Shown here: positions 23,701 to 33,589 of the stretch, piece after piece
Layout of the letters: every line of letters begins with the position of its first letter
Numbering within the stretch: the first letter of the stretch is position 1
Origin: Dryas octopetala
Taxonomy: Eukaryota; Streptophyta; Magnoliopsida; Rosales; Rosaceae
Assembly: GCA_963921425.1 (NCBI GenBank)
Contig: OY992835.1
Coordinates: 6,758,001-6,822,000 of the forward strand
Length of the DNA stretch: 64,000 nt
Direction: 5' to 3'
Program-made: the position numbers and the translations under genes
The notes under the pieces: generated by a model
What the model was told of the DNA's origin: nothing
What the model saw: the letters and a program-made list of their open reading frames with translations, nothing else
Databases searched by the model: none

Positions 23701-26502
23701 AGGGCTGCAAGGGCAGAGGAATACACATTAACAATGTAACAAGGAACTTGGTCTTTGGTTCCTCTTCCACCCATTAACAATGTAATAAATTGTAAATGGG
23801 TTTAAAGAGTTAAGTATAGCCTGTATGGGTGCGCATGTTCCTGGTTACAAGGCCAGACTTGTGGCCAAAGGATATCACCAAAAAGCTGGCATTGACCATC
23901 AATAGACTGAATGGGTGCAGAACCCCAGACATCACCATGCACCAACTAAAATTGTGTAACAGATATAGTTTTTGAAGCTAAAAAAGGAAGTCTGGGCATT
24001 TTACCAGAGATGCAGTATGTACAAAGAGAAATAGAGTGACTAGAACCTTTATTACAAATAAGAAGTCTAGAAAGACTTGAACTAGATTTGAAGGATGGCC
24101 AAGCCAATCATGCCAGACTTGTGATTTATTCTTTGCTTGAAAAGAGCAGTAGTAGAAGATGTAAGCTTTAAAGTGGAATATGGGGAAGCTGGATGGGATA
24201 CAATCTATTCTTACTCTGGCCTATGTATAAGGCATTCCCCAACATTTCCTGAATATAAAAGGTACAAGCATCCAAAATAGAAGCAGAAATTGTTATCAAG
24301 ACAAAACTGATGAACAGATAAAAGGTTTGAAGCAATGGCAGGAACTTTAAGCATGCTATTTAGAGCAAAAAAATTAGATGAAGTTGATAGAAGACCTTGA
24401 CCAATATGAGTAATGAACGTGTTGGCCACTTCTATTCCAGTCAACTAAGGAGATGGCATTTTTTCCTGATAGTCAAGTCCATACCATGAAAAAAAAAAAA
24501 AATGTAGTACAAAGTATGCCAGTGTGATTGCAAATCTGACAAGGCAGGGAGGAAAGCTGTGAGTGGTCTCAGATTGATTTCCAAATTGGGTAGTTGAATG
24601 AGAAACTTTTGCTTGTGTCCCATTGTTGAATTGACCCTTCATTCGATTAGAATTAGAGCCACCAAAATTTTGATTTGGCTGAAATCTGCCACCAAAATTA
24701 TGAAACATCCTTTGACCTCCTCCCATCATGTAATTAAATCTACAGTTGGAATTAAACCTCTCAGAGTTGCGCTGATTAGCATCGCCAACCACAACAAAAC
24801 ATGCAACCATAGCTGTTGGGCAAAAGAAGTGTGGGAGACAGCCATTGTATTTTCCTCAGCAAATAACAAAACATGTAATTCTTCCATTGACAGAGTTTTG
24901 GAGGTTATACAAGCATTGTATTCAGAAGGCAGTCCATTCAATTAAGAAAGCACCAAGTTTATCCCTCAATTCCTTAATACGATGAATATAGCCATCAATG
25001 TTATCACATCCTTTTTTAATTCTCTGCAAGTTTGTCTTTAATTGAACAATATTTGGTCGAATTATAGAAGGGAATCTGTGTTCTAATGTAGTCCATACCT
25101 CTCTTGGAGGAGGTGCAGCCAACAATGTGAAAAGGGCCAGTGGTGATAGTCATATTGATCAAGGTCATCAATGATTGATCATCGCCAGCTTTCATACCTT
25201 GGATTCACATTAGTAGACAAGTCTCGCTCTTCGTCCAAAAGAAAATTCTTAGGGAACGAAATTGATCCACCCACCAAGGAGATGGTGGAATCAAATCACA
25301 TTGAAATGAGCTTGCAAATGATTGGAAGAGAGATTGGTGTTTGAGTGGGCATTGAAGAGGAAGCCATATTGTGAGAAAACTAGGAGAAGAGTCAGATTAA
25401 CACAATTATACAATTGAGCTATCATCAGGTCCTACAACTGTGCTGTGTACTCTGTTGTCTATCAACGAAATGGAGGAACTTGGTCCCTCAGTTACCTACT
25501 TTCTTTTGGGAAAATAGTAGTCTAAATGTGTATTGGAAGATCAAAATAATTATGGTGCTGAACATCATACATAAAGATAAAAAAAATAAAACTAACCGAA
25601 CTAAAACAATTGAGCTATGATCAAGTGTCACAACTTTACTGTGGACTTTGTCGTACATCAAGGGTTTAGGGTGTACACCCCAAACCCTAAACCATTAACC
25701 CTAAACCCCTAAACCCTACAAAGTCATACATCAAGTAATTGTTTAGGATGTACTAGTGTTTATGATACAATACCACGTATAGAACATATGCAGGGAACAA
25801 ACAGAATCGAATCGAGATCTAATATCTGATCCTCTTTCAAAAAAAAAATGAAAAAATAAAAAGACCTAGATTTAATAGAATTATTGGGTCAATGTATATA
25901 AAACACTATAACATAAATTCATCTGAATGACTCAATTTAATAAAAATTGACAGAAAACAAATTAAAGAAATCACCAAAATGAACATCAAGATCCATAAAC
26001 CATAAAAGCACATAATCCAACCAAATGTTATTTCCAGAACTAAAATTTTTGCAGTAACATTTCCCAAAAACAAAATTCCTATTTTCTATTCAAAGAAAGA
26101 TAGGAGAAAGTTGGATCGACTTTCCTAAATTGCAATGTACAAGTAGTCAAGGCACGAGGTACAAGTAGTCAAAGCAAAGGAGTTACGAAATGCACTCACA
26201 GAGATCACGAGGAGTGCTCGGAGAGGACTGCCCCTACGAGTCCAAGTAAGAAGGTTCCGCCCAGTGTTTCTAGAAGCTTCCTGAAATAGCGGACCATTCT
26301 TGGCAAGAGAGGTCTTGATCCGGTGCAACAGCGGAGCACGAGCGGTGCTGCTAGTGCTTTCCGGGAAGAAAATCGCGGCAATCAGACGGTGGGCAACACC
26401 GTAGAGAGTCTCCTCCCGGTGGGGCCCTTTGGTGTAGGTGTCGCCGTTGTCTGCGGTAACGTCCACGTCGACTCCGCCGTTGGTTCCGTACGGCTCCGCC
26501 AT
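20798..26502 (-). CDS. Multi-pass membrane protein of unknown function, three exons
   Basis: Exons on the minus strand: 26502-26200, 21866-21629, 20952-20798, all GT-AG, giving 231 codons plus stop. The N-terminal 90 residues are hydrophilic and include the tract LLHRIKTSLAKNGPLFQEAS, then RNTGRNLLTWTRRGSPLRAL. Residues 95-190 are almost wholly hydrophobic and Gly/Ala-rich, enough for about four membrane segments or a long hairpin (LTGLLVFMLFFLAATV; GGFLALFFACVAAIYIGALS; WIGFFWTLWLATKKS). The tail is short, polar and His-rich (DRHTHHHQ). The order of blocks and the tail GLAKHS..A...ALSAYS match, as I recall it, a conserved plant-only family that may include the lipid-droplet protein LDIP; I could not verify this. 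Intron 1 is 4.3 kb and full of retroelement debris, yet the reading frame across exons is clean, so the gene is probably functional. Confidence 0.82.
22200..25660. mobile_element. Rearranged Copia (Ty1-like) LTR-retrotransposon debris in intron 1, fossil
   Basis: Pieces of a Copia-type element lie in both orientations within the intron of the minus-strand gene. There are integrase-like and early reverse-transcriptase-like stretches on the + strand (about 23130-23400 and 23840-23900). Gag-like stretches with the UBN2-type EVWTTLEHRF and YIHRIKELRDKLG motifs lie on the minus strand (about 24440-25130). LTR-like edge sequence, containing CAATTGAGCTATGATCAAG, recurs near 22369, 25410 and 25607. 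The element is heavily broken (many breaks), partly inverted, and old. Confidence 0.7.
25658..25719. repeat. Short interstitial telomere-like tract
   Basis: The plant telomere heptamer TTTAGGG occurs once forward (25663-25670 region, GGGTTTAGGG) and then, on the other side of a GTGTACAC centre, as several degenerate CCCTAAA units (CCAAACCCTAAACC, AACCCTAAACCCCTAAACCC). The tract is about 60 bp and inverted at its start. Confidence 0.7.
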
Positions 26503-26730
26503 TGGTCGTTTTGGGTAATTGCGACTTAACGGACTAACGGGTGAATGCGGGAGAAGGGTAAAGTAAAGTAGTGTGGTTTTGGTAGTTGGAAATTTATGCT
26601 TAGGTAGTGGACTTGATAAAATGACCAGGTTTTTCTTTTAGAAATATAAATAATAAGTAAATGATTGAAAAGTCTATTTTACACTCTTCAATATTAAATC
26701 AACACACTTAAAATTTGTAATGTTAAAAGT
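26503..26730. promoter_or_regulatory. Putative promoter side of the minus-strand membrane-protein gene
   Basis: This is the short stretch directly upstream of the ATG at 26502-26500 on the minus strand. The 100 bases nearest the start are less AT-rich than their surroundings. There is no clear TATA box at a fixed distance. Position is the main evidence. Confidence 0.35.
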
Positions 26731-26731
26731 G

Positions 26732-27010
26732 TTGGAAATTGATCATATAAATGCAACGAAATTTAAATTTCATACAATCATGCGCGCTTCAGATTGATAT
26801 ATGATATAATAAAACATAAATAACTATGATTCCTATTTTGTTCTTTTGATTGAAAACCGATTGAAGTGTAAATCCAAACGCTCTTTACCAATTGATTATT
26901 CTAGTCACACAAATATCTTACCTCTAATTAGTCCATGCTAAAAGAAAGTGGAGGGATGAATTTATTGAAGAATGGGAGTGCTAGCTTCATGTTACACAAT
27001 ATTTGTCTAT
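26732..27010 (+). mobile_element. LTR-like fragment, fossil
   Basis: It starts TGTTGGAAATTGATC and continues with a GATTGATATATGATA motif. Both match the beginning of the minus-strand arm that starts at 8597, and the inner part resembles 5340-5450. It is a truncated 5' piece of the same LTR-type family, cut by the inverted-repeat element at 27019. Confidence 0.4.
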
Positions 27011-27018
27011 TATTTTTT

Positions 27019-27518
27019 AAGGCTTTTTTACCCAAATAGCACCTGAACTACAGGGGGTGTGCTCAAATACCACCCAAATTTTTTTTCTTGCCAATTTACC
27101 ACCTGAAATTATTAATATGTGCTAATTTGCCACCTAACATCCATTTTTCTGTTAAATCATCAAAAAATTTCCCAAACTTTCCATTTTGCCCTTGAATACA
27201 ATAAAAAAATATTATTATTTTAAAAACTTTTTTTAAAATATAATTAGAAAAAAAATTAAAAACTAAAAAAATAGAAAATGGAAATACCCTTTTTTTTTAG
27301 GGGGTTTAATTAGATTTTTTTTTTAATATTTAAAATGCTTTTTTTATATAAATGACAAAAATACCCTTAAAATAAACAGAAAATTTAACTAAAATGACGG
27401 TAGGTGGTAAATTGGCCAATATGTGAAAGTTCAGGTGGTAAATTGGCAAGAAAAAAATTTTGGGTGGTATTTGAGCACACCCTTTATAGTTCAGGTGGTA
27501 TTTAAGTAAAAAAGCCTT
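27019..27518. mobile_element. Long-terminal-inverted-repeat MITE (Mutator-like)
   Basis: Inverted ends of about 100 bp face each other. The left is AAGGCTTTTTTACCC then AAATAGCACCTGAAC, then GTGTGCTCAAATACCACCC. The right is GGGTGGTATTTGAGCACAC then GTTCAGGTGGTATTTAAGT and AAAAAAGCCTT. A second motif, TTACCACCTGAA, is also mirrored. The centre is AT-rich and non-coding. Long terminal inverted repeats without a gene suggest a MULE-type MITE. The flanks are T-rich, so the target duplication is ambiguous. Confidence 0.75.
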
Positions 27519-27529
27519 TTTATTTTTTT

Positions 27530-27984
27530 CACACATACCAGGCGCCGAGTGGTTGGCGGCTATTTTCGATTGTTCGACAGTGCATTTTTACTTCTTTGTC
27601 AAGTCCTGATTTGTCGACTTTATATTAAGTTTTAATTTTGAGATTCCGTCCAAAATTTCAGAGTTAAAATTTAATATACAGCCTTCACAAACCTCATTCT
27701 ATACTCTAAAAAGATATAAAGTTAACCCATATCATATATTCTCAAAAAATAAAAAAATAATGATATATTTCTTTGATAAGGCAATAATCAAAAAACTTTA
27801 TTTAAAAAAATAAGGACTTTATTTAGAAAAAAAAAATCATAAAGTTTTTTTTTTTTAAGAAATGTTAGAAGGACTAAAGTGTAATTTTCTCAATTTTAAA
27901 TGTATTTATTGTAAAAAAAATTAAAAAAGTAACTGTAGTTACCTTATAAGACAGGTGTCTTATTTAGAATGAAGTGGTGATGGC
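27530..27984. other. AT-rich spacer
   Basis: Poly-A and poly-T interrupted sequence lying before the MYB-bearing duplicated segment. Nothing recognised. Confidence 0.4.
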
Positions 27985-28129
27985 AAATTTGTTCTCAATT
28001 TATAATTGAGGGTAGCTACTGTTCGTGGCAATCTTTTGAAAGTACTTTTCATTTTGTGTGGATGCAAGACATACACGTCACCGGCCTCAGAAGCTTGTGA
28101 TGATGACCTTGGAAGCCCTTCCCTTTGTT

Positions 28130-28150
28130 TATATATATATATATATAGGT
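28130..28150 (+). promoter_or_regulatory. TATA-like element of MYB copy 1
   Basis: A TTTATATATATATATATAGG run about 70-90 bases before the MYB start codon. The counterpart is at 60291-60306. A TATA box at this distance fits a short leader. Confidence 0.5.
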
Positions 28151-28220
28151 ACGTTGCCTCTAGAGGCTTTGAAGATAATAAGTTATAGAGGTAGTTACAT
28201 ACAACACTGGCAGGCACCAT

Positions 28221-29591
28221 ATGGAGGGTTACAATAAGTTGGGTGTCAGAAAAGGTGCCTGGACTAGAGAGGAAGACACTCTTCTGAGGTAGTGCATTGA
28301 GAATTATGGAGAGGGAAAGTGGCACCAAATTCCTTCCAAAGCAGGTATATGTTAATGTTTTCTTGCCATATAGTCAAATCTGATACTGAGTATTTCTCAA
28401 AAGCATTAGCTATATAAGTTGACCATTTACTAAAATGAATAAGGTTTATAGTCAATTTGATAGTGAGTTTTCTCAAAAGCATTAACTATATAAGTTGACT
28501 AGTTACTAAAATGAATAAGGTTTATAGTCAATCTGATAGTGAGTTTTTCTCAAAAGCATTAACTATATAAGTTGACTATTTGCGAACTGTATAAGGTTCA
28601 GATTGACAATATGATAAAATAATTAAAAAATTAGAATTAAATACCAAATATCAATAGTTTTTTAGTAAAGTAGCAAGACACTAATTTTTTTTAGTTTAGG
28701 TACTAACCTAGAGTAAAGCATTTTGGATTAGGTCACAAATCAGTTTATTATACAGTTGTGACTGTCGAACAGTTACAGTTGTAATTGTCGAACAGTCACA
28801 GTTGTGACTATTTAAAATTTATAAAAAATCAAAATTTTTAAGGGTTTCATAATTTTGATTTAGGTTTGGGGGATGAAGTCCTATAACCCAAAGACTAAAC
28901 ATTAAAGTTTAAGCCTTGCAAATATTGAAAAAACAACAAATTAATAAAAAAGTTATGATTGTTAGACAGTCACAGTTCGATATAACCATGTTTTTTAAAG
29001 TTGGTACCTAAACTGAAATTTAGTATCTAAAGTGAAATGACATAAATATTTTAGTAGTTGAAATGAAAAAACATTATAATTTGGTACCTAAAGTCAATGG
29101 ACCTTAAAATAATATATAATGTCAAATTGTCAGGTAAGAAAATATTACCTTTACGTAGGACTTGGTCGGACTAAAATAAACTAGCTATATTATACTAAAA
29201 TGTATAAAATTGTAATGAATTGGACTGTATTTTATTTTGCGGAGATTATAGAGCCTTTTAACACAATTTAAGCATTATATAATCTCTTAGATTTGTACTT
29301 CAACATTATAATTTTAATTAAATACAATTAAGTACAGTCCAGTTCTGTCCAGTTCGAAATAATAGATATTCCAAACTAGCCATTAATGTATAGCTATGGC
29401 AGAGAAATAGGGAGTGGGAGATGAGAGATAGTTTAACAAATTATGTGTATATTGCATGCAGGGTTGAACAGATGCAGGAAGAGCTGTAGACTAAGATGGT
29501 TGAACTATCTGAAGCCAAATATCAAGAGAGGAGAGTTTACAGAGGATGAAACAGGTCTGATAATTAGGCTTCACAAGCTTTTAGGAAACAG
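28221..29591 (+). pseudogene. R2R3-MYB (anthocyanin subgroup 6-like) pseudogene, copy 1, exons 1-2 only
   Basis: Exon 1 is 28221-28344 (124 bp) and exon 2 is 29462-29591 (130 bp), the canonical sizes and phases for R2R3-MYB genes, with GT-AG borders. The product starts [19 protein letters not shown] and goes through [18 protein letters not shown] and EFTEDE to RLHKLLGNR, typical of the PAP1/MYB10 group that activates anthocyanin genes with bHLH partners. Codon 24 is TAG (28290-28292) where copy 2 has CAG, which truncates the protein inside R2. In the bHLH-contact motif of R3, Asp-Leu is Gly-Leu. No exon 3 encoding the rest of R3 and the activation domain is seen; the only acceptor-like TTTTTGCAG (29723-29731) is followed by TTGGTTC and a short frame without the expected motif. 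Almost certainly non-functional as a MYB. Confidence 0.88.
28372..28600 (+). repeat. About 81-bp tandem repeat, three units, in MYB copy 1 intron 1
   Basis: Each unit contains CTCAAAAGCATTA, then CTATATAAGTTGAC, then ACTAAAATGAATAAGGTTTA and a GATAGTGAG start. Units begin near 28372, 28452 and 28532. The corresponding place in copy 2 (about 60535-60595) has a single decayed unit, so the expansion is specific to copy 1. Confidence 0.8.
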
Positions 29592-30640
29592 GTACCAATA
29601 ATTATAGATATTGTCTCTTTCCTATAGGAAAACCCCCGGCCATCACCTTATTGGGCTTATTCTTGTCCTTAATTATTGAGCTGTTGCAATATTATGATTC
29701 CCTTCATTATACTTGTTTCTGTTTTTGCAGTTGGTTCAAAAAATCTCAATCAAAAAAGCCATAAAAATTAAAATTAATACACGCATCACGCATGTACTGA
29801 TTGATAAACGTACATCCTGTGCTTTATTTATTTTTCGTAACATACACGTTCACAGACTTTGAAACACAAAACCATTTTTCTTTTGGTGGGGGGTAATGAC
29901 CGAGCCACCATGCATGTAAATGCAACCAATAACTCCTAATTCTTGCCATATTTATAATATCCGGATGGTGGTAATTAGTAACAGTCATTTTTATGCTGTA
30001 ACATGGGTGCATGTGACTTTATAAGCTTAAATTGTGTGTTTTATGTTAGTTTCATTAGTTTTTTACATGTTGATCTAATAAATGACGTAAGGGATATTAA
30101 CAAGTATCATTTTTATGCAGCTTCAAATAGTTACTGTCGCACTATGGCAATAATTGTCACTAACTGACAGTGGCAATTGCCGAATACTTGGTAAACAGTA
30201 CTGAGTGCTCAGTAGGTTCCGTGTCGTATGCATTTCATTAATATAGACCGGACTGAGATTTACTGTAGTAAATAGGCTAAGTAATCAGCCTTATTTGTGA
30301 ACTGTACTTAAAAAGAAACAAAAACCTAATGAAAATGAGAGACAAAAGAGTTATTGCATAAAAATATAAATTTATAAAACCTTCACTTTTACAGAAGGGC
30401 ATTTTAGAGATCGATTACAATTTTGAGTTTTAAATGATATGATGCTGACTTATCATGAGCATAGAGATTTGTTGATCGAGTTTGCAATTAGTCAAAGTGC
30501 ACAACGTACCCAACAAAAAAATTTAGGGATAATTAGATAAATGCCCATACAACTTATATTTTATAAGACTTAATTAGATTAATAGCTTATGCTCATTTTA
30601 AAATTGTAGATGCCACATAGAATATCTTTATACTATATAC
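29592..30640 (+). other. Downstream of MYB copy 1, no exon 3 found
   Basis: I looked for a WSLIAGRLPGRT-type continuation in all three + frames and did not find it. AT-rich sequence is shared with copy 2 apart from a deletion of about 200 bp in copy 2. Confidence 0.55.
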
Positions 30641-30646
30641 TTTTAA

Positions 30647-31047
30647 ACAAGCTCATTTCGTTGAGGTATACTTCATCTTAAACATGATGAAGTATGGCTT
30701 GTGGGACCCTATTTGTATTGTAATTCGACGATCGAAGTCGCCTATTTTCTTAGTCTCCATACAAGGATCATCTTTAGAAAAAATTAGAGAAATTGGAAAT
30801 CGTTTAACCATTTGATTAAAGGGCCATCATTTCAAGTGTTTACGGAATCATTATGTTCATCCATTTATTCTACCATAATTAGATGGCTTAATGGTTTCCG
30901 ATTTACCTAATGTTTTGCAAGAATGATCCTTGTATAGAGATTTAGAAATAAAACGGCTTCAAGCATCAAATTACAATACACAGTAGATCTCACAAGTCAT
31001 ACATCATCATGCTTAAAATGAGGTATACCTCAACGGAAGGGGCTTGT
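30647..31047. mobile_element. Foldback MITE with 8-bp target duplication, only in duplicate copy 1
   Basis: Termini: ACAAGCTCATTTCGTTGAGG on the left, and a CCTCAACGGAAGGGGCTTGT block (31028-31047) on the right. Flanking 8-mers are ACTTTTAA (30639-30646) and AGTTTTAA (31048-31055), one mismatch. The inside is one large hairpin with the AAGGATCATCTTTAG and TTGCAAGAATGATCCTT motifs. The terminal GTTGAGGTATAC block is shared with 55507-55909, so the two are one subfamily. The homologous site in copy 2 (about 61826-61850) lacks it. Confidence 0.85.
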
Positions 31048-31299
31048 AGTTTTAAAAATTTACAAAATTTGCCATACATGCTCATAAAACTTTTAATACC
31101 CAACATCATCTAACAAAAATCCCTGTTTTTAGCATAGATAAATTATATATATAAGATAAATTGTGTATAAGTATTTAATGTTGGTAAATTGTATATAATC
31201 ATTTGATATAGATAAATTATGCATAAGCATTTGATGTAGGTAAATCATATATATGTATTTTATGTACGTAGGTAAGTTATATATATATAAGCATTTAAT

Positions 31300-31570
31300 T
31301 AATGTTAGTGCACTAATATTATATTGATACGTATAGAGTTTTTTAGTAGGTGCACTACTGTACTAATATGTATATTAATTTTAGTAAGTACGTGCACTAA
31401 CATACTAATATGTATATTATTTTTAGTAGGTGCGCGCACTAATATACTGATATGTGTATTTCTTTTAGTAGGTGCACTAGCTAACATACTGATATGTGTA
31501 TTTATTTTAGTAGTGCACTAACATACTTATTATACGTATATTATTTTTAGTGGGTGTATATAATATATTG
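31300..31570. repeat. About 50-57-bp minisatellite, five to six units
   Basis: The unit is roughly TTTTAGTAGGTGCACTAA then CATACTAATATGTATATTA, repeated with variation. In copy 2 the same minisatellite (about 62806-62930) has only two to three units. Open frames on both strands here are repeat translations. Confidence 0.8.
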
Positions 31571-32739
31571 ATAGTGTATATTGATGGAACAAATTAATAT
31601 TTTAATTTGAAAATTGATAAAAAAAAAATTCAAATCAATGTAGAAAATAAGTCAATTGGAAAATTATCTAATTTAAAACTGAAAAAATTAACTATAATAT
31701 AAGTAATTGATTAGACAAATAACATTTATGACTCTTAAAAAAAAAATGACAAAGGGGGAAAAAGGCATTTAAGGGAAATAACAAAATTCATTTTTGAAAA
31801 AAAAAAAAAAAAACTTACTAATCAAGCAAAATAAGGAAATTTGCTTAGTTGGAGACTAGTCAAAGGGTTAAACTCAATAAAAATAAAGAGAATGGGTTTG
31901 AGGTAAGAAAAGAGGTATATCAAAGGGTTAGCCATAATTTACTATGAGTTTCTTCTTGAAAGAAATGGATATCAAGAGGTTTCAACTAATTTACTATTGG
32001 GTGAACATAATTGTATAAGGATGTTCTGATATAGGATGCGCATTATGTATCCCAGTACAATATCTAGGTCTAGACCAAGTCCTGACGACCCGGATGCTCA
32101 TGAGAGAAGGCCATTTTACATGAGTACAAGTAGGTATATTAATTAACTAATTTAACCATCGATTGAAATTTCATCAAATATAAGTAAAATAATTTACATG
32201 TCAATCACATATATTTCCTATATTGATCAAATAAATAATACATACATAATAATAGTTCAAATCACATCAATATATTCTCGACAGATTTTCAAAATTTACC
32301 TAGCTAACTCAAATATAATTTTTACCTACAATGAATTACATACAAATTTCCTAAGTTTTAATTTACATACATGGGTACCTGCAACAATTTAATGGCCCAA
32401 ATTATTATAGAACCTATAAAAAAACTTACAAATAAATATGTTAATGGAGCATCATACTCAACAAACAAAGTACCTACAATTAGACAAATGACATACATTA
32501 ATTTAAACAAAGTTGCCAACCAATTAATATGCTCATCATTTTAGATCAGCGTAGCTATACAAACTCTATAAACTATAACAACAAATTACACGAAATACTA
32601 TATGAATTGCTTAATTTCACTGAACATGAATAATACTTTTTATGGATCGGTGATTGATCAATTAAATTATTCAAGGTAATGGAAAATAGAAATACTAGCG
32701 TATTAGATTGGAAATTTTATGGAAAAAAAAAAAAAAAAA

Positions 32740-33100
32740 ATTAGATTCCGTTCAATTAAGAGGGCATATCGATTATTTTATCTCTTTACTTGGAATTCGT
32801 ATAATAAATTTCTCAAATTATGAAACTGGGCATGTTTTTATACTAGGTTGAATGAGTTTCACCTCTTGGCTATTCTAGTGACAAACAAGTGAAGGATCGT
32901 GAGTAGGAATCAATTCCGGAAAGGATTTGGCATAGCTCGGTGTAAACCATGAGTGGATCTTGTTTTATAAATGTTTTATGCAATTTATGATTATTTATTT
33001 AGAAAATTATTTAATTGTTGCATGCTAACTTAATTGAGGGATTTAAACAAGCTAGTGCATGTTTATTCATTTTGAAAAGAGGAAATAATAATGATTTAGT
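32740..33100 (+). mobile_element. Gypsy LTR-like sequence, part left of the CACTA insertion, fossil
   Basis: It contains ATCGTGAGTAGGAATCAATT and a GGATTTGGCATAGC motif, in a style I associate with plant Gypsy LTRs. Together with 38817-40088 it appears to be one LTR split by the CACTA element. Broken and old. Confidence 0.4.
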
Positions 33101-33589
33101 CACTACAAGAAAAATATATTTGGGCAACGAAACTTTGGGAGATGAACTAAAATTCGTCGCCCAAAGCAACTTTGGGCGACGAACTAGAAAATTTGTCGCC
33201 TAATCCCATCTAGGTTTGGGCGACGAATATAATGTTCCTCGCCTAAAGGTACTTTGGGCGATGACAATATTTCGTCGCCTCAAATCACGCGCCAAAACGG
33301 TAGTTGATCCATACATTGGGCGACGAATATGTCAGTTCCTCGCCCAAAGTGACTTTGGGCGACGAACAGAAAACTTCATCTCCTAAAATGACTTTGAGCG
33401 ACGAAATATTTTTCTGTTCCTCGCCCAATTTCGTCGCTCAAAGTCATTTTAGGCAAGGAAGTTTTCTGTTCGTCGCCCAAAGTCACTTTGGGCGAGGAAC
33501 TTACGTATTCGTCGCCTAATGTATGGGCGAGGAACATGCATATTCTTCGCCCAAAGTCTCATTGCTTTTTTTTTTGTACAATTTTATGT

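Larger units (their letters stand above)
27985..32730 (+). repeat. Duplicated segment, copy 1 (MYB-bearing)
   Basis: From the upstream TATTATAATTGAGGG-like edge to about 32730, this segment aligns in order with 60158-63720. It covers the MYB leader, exon 1, intron, exon 2, downstream sequence (GAAAATGAGAGACAAAAGAG at about 30332 and 61313), the GTAGGTAAAT repeats and the stretch around 32240-32700. By eye the coding parts differ by only a few percent. Copy 1 carries an extra MITE (30647-31047) and lacks two insertions found in copy 2. Confidence 0.85.

Noticed and set aside
29723-29763. A possible MYB exon 3 after TTTTTGCAG (a W followed by FKKSQSKKP)
   Set aside because: Only the first Trp agrees with R3; the frame ends after a dozen codons and has none of the expected helix-3 residues. 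The site is deleted in copy 2.
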